From NCBI GenBank assembly GCA_031254315.1, contig JAIRUQ010000039.1, forward strand, positions 1-37,193: DNA of 37,193 nt, in the 5' to 3' direction. Below the pieces are notes generated by a model. It had not been told where the DNA came from. It did not search any database and worked only from the letters and a program-made list of their open reading frames with translations. This stretch comes from Treponema sp. Lineage in GTDB: Bacteria > Spirochaetota > Spirochaetia > Treponematales > Breznakiellaceae. This document shows positions 32,451 through 37,193 of the stretch, in pieces (the first letter of the stretch is position 1; each line of letters begins with the position of its first letter). The position numbers were made by a program, and so were the translations under genes.

Positions 32451-32516
32451 TGTTTGGGGACCCGTCCGGTTCCCGAACAAGTCCTGCCTGACCACAAACG
32501 TCGTTTTTTGGTCAGG
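32451..32516. other. Two adjacent hairpins in the 320-base divergent gap
   Basis: The gap 32261-32580 has no supported gene. TGTTTGGGGA (32451-32460) pairs fully with TTCCCGAACA (32470-32479), counting two G-T pairs. CCTGACCA (32487-32494) pairs with TGGTCAGG (32509-32516). A T-rich tract and an AT dinucleotide run (32431-32442) precede them. They could be a terminator, an attenuator or a remnant of a mobile element. Confidence 0.5.
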
Positions 32517-32530
32517 ACGGAACAGGTTAA

Positions 32531-32560
32531 TTGTAAAAAAGACCTGAAAAGTAGTATATT
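32531..32560 (+). promoter_or_regulatory. Promoter for the PD-(D/E)XK-like gene
   Basis: TTGTAA (32531-32536), 18-base spacer, TATATT (32555-32560), then GAGAGGAG (32563-32570) and ATG at 32581. The predicted start would fall inside the Shine-Dalgarno region, so the exact -10 is uncertain. Confidence 0.35.
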
Positions 32561-32580
32561 AAGAGAGGAGTTATTGTTTT

Positions 32581-33240
32581 ATGGAAGCGACACAAACAGC
32601 CAATCCCCCAAGTTTTGAGACGGTCTGGGCAATTTTGCAGGAAGTCGGCGAAAAGCAAAAAGAAACTGACCGGCAGAGGATGAAAGAAACCGAAGAGCGA
32701 ATAGAAAGGCAAAAAGAACGGCAAAAAGAACACGCAGAATGGCGAAAGGAAATTGAGCAACTTCACAAAGAAACTGAACGCATTACAAAAGAAAACGCCA
32801 AGCTGATTGGAAATCTGGGGCACAATTTCGGTGATATGGCGGAACATTTGGTTGCGCCCAATCTGGTGGAAAAATTCCGCGAACTCGGTTTTGTTTTTGA
32901 AAAAGCATATCGAAATACCGAGATTAAGGACGCAAAAAACAATATCTATACTGAAGTTGACATTACCCTTGAAAACGGTGACAAGGTGATGATTGTCGAA
33001 GTTAAATCCAAACTGACTACAGAAAATATTACAGACCATATTGAGCGAATGAACAAAGTCCGCGCCCACGCGAGTCTGCACGGCGACAAACGTAAATTTC
33101 TGGGCACTGTAGCCGGAGTGGTAATGTCCAATAACGAAAGGGCATTTGCCTTTAAAAGCGGTTTTTATCTGATTGAACCTTCTGGAGAAACCTTTGTAAT
33201 TAGAAAACCGGAAGGCATTTATTCTATACGGGAATGGTAA
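32581..33240 (+). CDS. Coiled-coil DUF3782-type protein with PD-(D/E)XK nuclease-like fold
   Basis: Of 219 residues, about 15-75 form a highly charged Glu/Lys/Arg coiled coil. The C-terminal domain has GNLGHNFGDMAEHLVAPNLV, then YTEVDITLENGDKVMIVEVKSKL, where E-x-D and E-V-K match the PD-(D/E)XK nuclease core, and HGDKRKFLGTVAGVVMSN. Such proteins are frequent multi-copy genes in treponemes and cyanobacteria; nuclease activity is unproven. GAGGAG lies upstream of ATG 32581. Confidence 0.75.
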   Translation: MEATQTANPPSFETVWAILQEVGEKQKETDRQRMKETEERIERQKERQKEHAEWRKEIEQLHKETERITKENAKLIGNLGHNFGDMAEHLVAPNLVEKFRELGFVFEKAYRNTEIKDAKNNIYTEVDITLENGDKVMIVEVKSKLTTENITDHIERMNKVRAHASLHGDKRKFLGTVAGVVMSNNERAFAFKSGFYLIEPSGETFVIRKPEGIYSIREW

Positions 33241-33252
33241 GAGAAAAGACGC

Positions 33253-33271
33253 GGCGGTAGCAGATACCGCC
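33253..33271 (+). other. Stem-loop after the PD-(D/E)XK-like gene
   Basis: GGCGGTA and TACCGCC form a perfect 7-bp stem with a 5-base loop 12 bases after the stop. No T run follows, so it is at best a weak terminator or an mRNA 3' end stabiliser. Confidence 0.4.
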
Positions 33272-33330
33272 CTCACCTATTAAATAATTAGGAATATATT
33301 CAAATGTAAATATTTAGGTGTTACAGTCTG

Positions 33331-33891
33331 TTAGCCTTTCAATTTAAAATTATTGTTTATCAATGTAACAAGGGATTTAAGATTATCGTCAAATTTGCTG
33401 GAAATGGAGGCGGTAATAAGCAAATCACTGCGTTCATGGAGAAGCCAACTGTAAAGCCGCCCCCTAATTTCAAGATCAGTGTCTTCACTCTTTATGATTT
33501 TTACCATTGCCGTCATCTCGGCTGAGGTAAAAGCTGTCCACTGGGTATTGCAAAGGACGTGATAACCGGCATCTGAGGCTTTTATATCCTTAAAGACCCC
33601 TGTCTGCTTGGCTGGTTTTACGGTTTTCGAGGTTTTCGATGTTTTCGTGGTGTTGATGTTTGTAGACTTTCGCCGCTCATCCTTAATCATTGTTTCATTA
33701 AGAGCGTCAACCTGCATATTGTACAGATGGACTTGCGCCTGTTTTACAAGAAAAGCCAACCCTTCTTCGTCAAGTTTTGGAATAAGCGCCTTTAAATCCT
33801 TAGCGAGATTGTCCAATGTGGACGAGCGTTTCACCTGCCGTTTTGCAGGGGCTTTTGTTTTAGAGGTTTTTGCCTTTGTTACTTTCGCCAT
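33331..33891 (-). CDS. Lys-rich hypothetical protein
   Basis: The 186-residue protein has two Lys/Thr/Ser/Ala-rich basic segments (residues 1-25 and about 72-95, with KTSKTSKTVKPAK). These surround a helical region, LDNLAKDLKALIPKLDEEGL. A C-terminal folded part has YHVLCNTQWTAFTSAEMTAMVKII and LYSWLLHERSDL. The basic tails suggest nucleic acid binding, which is inference; no known family is recognised. It follows the NFACT gene by 45 bases. There is no Shine-Dalgarno, and TATAAT lies ten bases before the ATG. Confidence 0.7.
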   Translation of the reverse strand: MAKVTKAKTSKTKAPAKRQVKRSSTLDNLAKDLKALIPKLDEEGLAFLVKQAQVHLYNMQVDALNETMIKDERRKSTNINTTKTSKTSKTVKPAKQTGVFKDIKASDAGYHVLCNTQWTAFTSAEMTAMVKIIKSEDTDLEIRGRLYSWLLHERSDLLITASISSKFDDNLKSLVTLINNNFKLKG

Positions 33892-33936
33892 GATTTATTC
33901 TATTATAAAATGTTATATTTGTCATCTAGAAATCTT

Positions 33937-35361
33937 TTAAATTCTGCAAGTTTCAAGAGTACGCAGACGCTCTTCATCAATTTTTACATGAAGATTTTTT
34001 TCCTGAGTCGGGATAACCAGTCCTTTTGGTCCGTCTTTTGCGCGCCTTAGGTATTTTACAGACGTATAGAAAAGATCACCTTCGCCGTTGTTCCTTCCCT
34101 TTGAATAAAAAATAGCGAGGTTTCCGGCGTCCAAAAGAATGTCGAGGGGAACCGACTTCCCTGCCCTGTACCTGATAAACACATAGGAGCCGTGATAATC
34201 GCGCGCGTGGAGCCAGAGATCGTTGCCCTTTACATGACGGCGCAAAAGTTCGTCATTCTCGCCTGCGTCCCTGCCCACAATAATGAGCCAGTCGCCGCGT
34301 TTAAACGAAAGTCCCGGACGCGCCTTCTCTTTCTTTGACGTTCCGGTGGCGCGCGCCACCCCACCTGACTTGAGCAGTTTCGCCAGAATGAGAGGATTGG
34401 TCTCGCTTAAAAGCCGCTCTAATTTTTCAGTTACTTCTTTTAGTTCCCTCTCGCCTGCGGCAATTTCTCTTTGGATGTCCGCAAGACCGCTTTTTGTTTT
34501 CCTGTACTGTTCGTAGTATTTTCCTGCCATTGCTGAAGGACTTACGCGCGGCTCAAGTTCAATCCGTATTTTTTTACCGTCTTCTTCCGTCTCCAGCCAT
34601 TTATCTTCCGGTTTGATAGCCGCTATATTTGAAAGGATCAAATCGCCGTAATTTTTTAACCGTTCAGCGTCGTTAAACGAGGCTTCCTTTTCTCTCAGTT
34701 TTTCAAGAGCCGCGCTGATTCTGCCCAAACTGCCTTCGCAGTTTTTCCTTGCCTGTTCGCGTAACGCTTCAAGGGAGAGCTGTCCTCCCTGCGCGGCGTA
34801 AAAAGCGTCGATTTTTTTATTGAAGGAGCCTTCGCCGGGGAGATCGCGCACTTCGTACTCACGCTTTGGTTTTTCACTTGCCTTTATTTGTTCGGGGGTA
34901 GTTTCTTCCGGCGAATAGCGTCCCCCCGTAACTTCGCCGCGCTTGGGCTGACGGCGCATTGCGTCTAACACAGAGCCGTTTTCGTCCGTAACGATAAAGT
35001 TCGCCGCGTTCGACCACAGCCTGATATACAGCCTGAAAACTGAATCCTGCCTTTTAACAACAATTCTTATAATACGGTTATCCCCAAGCTGGGTTGCTTC
35101 TGTAATCCAGCCGTTTACAACTTTTGAAGACAGAAATTGAGCAAAGCGCAGGGGCTTCTCGCTCTTTGGAACCGCCCTGAATGTCTCATGAAGCCTGCAA
35201 GCGCCGGAGCTTAAACTGACAAGCACCTGCTTTGTCTCACCTTTTTTGTGTACGCGCAAGATTATAACGTCAAACGCGCTCTGCACCGCGCTTTGAATCT
35301 GCGCACCTTCAAGGTCAAGTTCTTCGAGGATTAGGTTGATTTCTTTCCAGTTTAAGGACAT
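33937..35361 (-). CDS. NFACT family ribosome quality control protein (RqcH/Rqc2/FbpA-like)
   Basis: The 474-residue protein has an NFACT-N-like domain (about 1-150: VSLSSGACRLHET, FAQFLSSKVVNGWIT, NFIVTDENGSVLDAMRR) and a long coiled coil (about 200-330). A C-terminal NFACT-R domain follows (about 345-460: GDWLIIVGRDAGENDELL, KGNDLWLHARDYHGSYVFIR, DLFYTSVKYLRR, KGLVIPTQEKNLHV). RqcH binds stalled 50S subunits and adds Ala tails to the nascent chain. At 474 residues it is shorter than typical RqcH (about 570), so the middle is reduced. Whether it elongates tails cannot be judged here. The stop is followed by the Lys-rich gene. Confidence 0.88.
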   Translation of the reverse strand: MSLNWKEINLILEELDLEGAQIQSAVQSAFDVIILRVHKKGETKQVLVSLSSGACRLHETFRAVPKSEKPLRFAQFLSSKVVNGWITEATQLGDNRIIRIVVKRQDSVFRLYIRLWSNAANFIVTDENGSVLDAMRRQPKRGEVTGGRYSPEETTPEQIKASEKPKREYEVRDLPGEGSFNKKIDAFYAAQGGQLSLEALREQARKNCEGSLGRISAALEKLREKEASFNDAERLKNYGDLILSNIAAIKPEDKWLETEEDGKKIRIELEPRVSPSAMAGKYYEQYRKTKSGLADIQREIAAGERELKEVTEKLERLLSETNPLILAKLLKSGGVARATGTSKKEKARPGLSFKRGDWLIIVGRDAGENDELLRRHVKGNDLWLHARDYHGSYVFIRYRAGKSVPLDILLDAGNLAIFYSKGRNNGEGDLFYTSVKYLRRAKDGPKGLVIPTQEKNLHVKIDEERLRTLETCRI

Positions 35362-35411
35362 GGGGTATTATAGCAAAAAAGAGCGAAATGATCCAAAGGG
35401 ACTTGAAGCTG

Positions 35412-36470
35412 TCAAGTTGAGGCATTGCCGCCGCCCCTGTCCTTTTTGCCTGATTTCTTTTTCTTTGTTAATAATTTTAGCGATTTGTCAAAATCAGAAA
35501 CAATTTTTTGAGTTTTATTGAAAATTTCATACTCACCCTCAGCCTTTTCATCTGCTTGTGCTTTTGAAATTTTGCCTTTGTTCGCAAGAATTTTAAATTT
35601 TCTAAATGCCAAAAACTCATTTACACTTGCCGCAAACTCATTCATGGTGAAAGTATTCTCGCTCTCAATTAGGTCTTCGATATAATCAAAGTATCCCGTA
35701 ACCGCTCGTTCCAAACGCTTTATATCCTTCTCAGATAAATAGTTTTTTGCGATAATTACATCCGATTTCAAAATGCGTCCATCGGGGGCATTTTTCCAAG
35801 TTGTCAGCCCCATATAATCCTTATCGCTATCCGCGCCAGTATAGATTATTTCGGCGGCAGTCTGTCCCGCTATCGCATAATGAAACTTGTTCTGAATGAT
35901 CGCGTAAAAGTCCTGCGTTGTCTGCGAATTTTTATCATAATCAATGCTACATTCAGCGAAAATATCGGTTATTTGCTGCCAAATTCTTCGCTCGCTTGCG
36001 CGAATGGAACGAACACGATCCAACAATTCCCTAAAATAGTCTTTACCGAAAAACATTTGTCCTTGTTTTAACCGCTCATCGTCAAGTACAAAGCCTTTTT
36101 GAATGTATTCTTTTAACGTCTTTGTTGCCCAAATCCTAAAATGTGTTGCCCTCCCTGAATTCACACGATAACCCACAGAAATTATCACATCCAAATTATA
36201 ATATTCGATATTGCGCCCAACCTGCCGTTCGCCTTCATTTTGAACTGTCCAATTTTTTTGGACAGTTGCCCCTTGTTGAAGTTCGCCCTCCTCGTATATG
36301 TTCTTTATATGATAACTTACCGTTCTTTTATCAACACCGAAAAGTTCCGCTATATCCTTTTGTGTAACCCACATAGTCTCGTCTTTAATGGTCACTTCAA
36401 CATTGACATTGCCCTGCGGGGTAGTGTATATCAAAAACAGCGGTTTTTTCTTGACATTACCCATTCTCAT
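35412..36470 (-). CDS. RhuM family protein in a type I restriction-modification locus
   Basis: The 352-residue protein matches RhuM-type proteins: PQGNVNVEVTIKDETMWVT, QKDIAELFGVDKRTVSYHI (helix-turn-helix-like, about 39-57), the RVNSGRATHFRIWATKTLKEY core, and ASERRIWQQITDIFAECS. KFHYAIAGQTAAEIIYTGA follows, and the tail is Lys-rich. RhuM genes are often found between hsd genes; their role is not established. The start ATG overlaps the hsdM stop by four bases (ATGA), showing translational coupling with the methylase. Confidence 0.85.
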   Translation of the reverse strand: MRMGNVKKKPLFLIYTTPQGNVNVEVTIKDETMWVTQKDIAELFGVDKRTVSYHIKNIYEEGELQQGATVQKNWTVQNEGERQVGRNIEYYNLDVIISVGYRVNSGRATHFRIWATKTLKEYIQKGFVLDDERLKQGQMFFGKDYFRELLDRVRSIRASERRIWQQITDIFAECSIDYDKNSQTTQDFYAIIQNKFHYAIAGQTAAEIIYTGADSDKDYMGLTTWKNAPDGRILKSDVIIAKNYLSEKDIKRLERAVTGYFDYIEDLIESENTFTMNEFAASVNEFLAFRKFKILANKGKISKAQADEKAEGEYEIFNKTQKIVSDFDKSLKLLTKKKKSGKKDRGGGNAST

Positions 36471-37193
36471 TTTTCCCCTTCTATCTCCGCGACAATGGCG
36501 GCAATTTCACGGCGCAGAACATTTTCACGGGCGACAATACGTTCAATTTCCATATTCAGTTTGGTGATGTCCACAATTTCCCGCTTGTCCTCTTGCTCGA
36601 CATAGGTGCTGACAGAGATATTGTAATCCTGGGCGGCAATTTTGCTGTTGGGTACAAGTTTGGTAAAGTATTGTTTTGTTTTGCGGCTTGTGTAAGCGGC
36701 AACGATTTTTTCGATGTGAGTTTGCGTCAATTTATTGCTGTTTGTAACTTTTATAAATTCGCGGCTTGCGTCTATGAACAGTGTGGAGTTTTCACTTTTT
36801 GCCTTTTTAAGAACCATAATACAGGTGGCGATACTGGTACCGAAAAAAAGATTGTCCGGCAGTTGGATTATACAGTCGATGTAGTTGTTGTCCACAAGAT
36901 ATTTGCGGATTTTTTGCTCCGCACCGCTACGGTAAAGTATACCGGGGAAACAGACAATCGCCGCTGTCCCGCTTGTTGCAAGCCATGACAGGCTGTGCAT
37001 AATAAACGCGCGATCGGCTTTCGACTTGGGCGCAAGTACCCCTGCGGGAGAGAAACGGGGAGCGTTAATCAACAGTGTGTTTTCATCGCCCGCCCATTTT
37101 ATCGAATACGGGGGATGTGAAACGATAGCTTCAAGCGGCTCATCGTCCCAATGAAGGGGTTCGGTCAGCGTATCGCCAAGAGCGATGTCGAAT
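36467..37193 (-). CDS. hsdM: Type I restriction-modification DNA methylase HsdM (5' part beyond window)
   Basis: The frame is open to the right edge, so about 242 C-terminal residues are visible. The order FDIALGDTL, EAIVSHPPYSIKWAGDENT, INAPRFSPAGVLAPKSKAD, FIMHSLSWLATSGTAAIV, FPGILYRSGAEQKIRKYLV and LPDNLFFGTSIATCIMVLKK is typical of HsdM. The TTG at 37072 is internal. Motif IV, normally NPPY, reads HPPY (codon CAT). The C-terminus is a helical tail (about 36470-36560). The downstream gene is RhuM; hsdS and hsdR are not seen. The methylase would modify adenine at N6. Confidence 0.9.
   Translation of the reverse strand, partial: FDIALGDTLTEPLHWDDEPLEAIVSHPPYSIKWAGDENTLLINAPRFSPAGVLAPKSKADRAFIMHSLSWLATSGTAAIVCFPGILYRSGAEQKIRKYLVDNNYIDCIIQLPDNLFFGTSIATCIMVLKKAKSENSTLFIDASREFIKVTNSNKLTQTHIEKIVAAYTSRKTKQYFTKLVPNSKIAAQDYNISVSTYVEQEDKREIVDITKLNMEIERIVARENVLRREIAAIVAEIEGEK

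Noticed and set aside
32294-32497. 67-residue minus-strand frame in the divergent gap
   Set aside because: No ribosome binding site, odd composition, and it crosses the hairpins.
32527-33276. 249-residue minus-strand frame, Phe-rich
   Set aside because: It is antisense to the Glu/Lys-rich coiled-coil gene; the Phe/Leu/Ser content is the complement of Lys/Glu codons.

Overview
The window looks like a chromosomal segment of a host-associated spirochaete, most likely Treponema or a close relative. The clues are a Sec-targeted FlgG-like protein (spirochaete flagella are periplasmic), paired DUF115/MptE-like genes of the kind annotated as motility-associated in treponemes, a signal-peptide beta-barrel outer membrane protein, spirochaete-type lipoproteins, and two CDSs carrying in-frame repeat insertions. 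The genus is an inference. No rRNA, tRNA, CRISPR array or insertion sequence was found.

Layout. 1-794: end of smpB converging on an FtsB/DivIC-like gene. 834-6591: a strong sigma70-type promoter drives a very acidic 862-residue repeat protein followed by two DUF115 paralogues; the first has no ATG at its natural start and the second carries an in-frame repeat insert. 6592-7467: an AT-rich orphan gene flanked by short inverted repeats, then degenerate repeats. 7468-9500: a Memo-family gene divergent from a membrane protein with a degenerate GGDEF fold. 9602-16053: a leftward run of diguanylate cyclase, RNase Z, then a Gld-type ABC system (ATPase, permease, GldG-like, DUF4340). 16196-19936: DUF2804, murD (with a repeat-derived insert) and epmA. 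20063-25745: a leftward operon of three SPFH/HflKC-like proteins ending in a P1B-type metal ATPase. 25831-30856: lipoprotein metallophosphoesterase, divergent outer membrane barrel, a small unknown gene, and the exported FlgG-like protein. 30882-35361: LEA-type lipoprotein, a second and divergent Memo paralogue, a coiled-coil PD-(D/E)XK-like protein, a Lys-rich protein and an NFACT (RqcH-like) protein. 35412-37193: RhuM-family gene overlapping a type I hsdM that runs off the right edge.

How it fits together. SmpB and the NFACT protein both belong to rescue of stalled ribosomes, and EpmA modifies EF-P, so translation quality control is well represented. The SPFH trio plus P-type ATPase is the best candidate for a little-described system: a membrane scaffold apparently dedicated to a metal pump, with no FtsH beside it. 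The exported FlgG-like protein is the second candidate. Four families of dispersed repeats fill intergenic gaps as inverted pairs, enter two coding sequences in frame, and supply the last codons of a third. Several genes (murD, the FlgG-like gene, perhaps the ABC ATPase and the Lys-rich gene) have a -10 box 6 to 10 bases before the start codon and no Shine-Dalgarno, which suggests leaderless or near-leaderless mRNAs.
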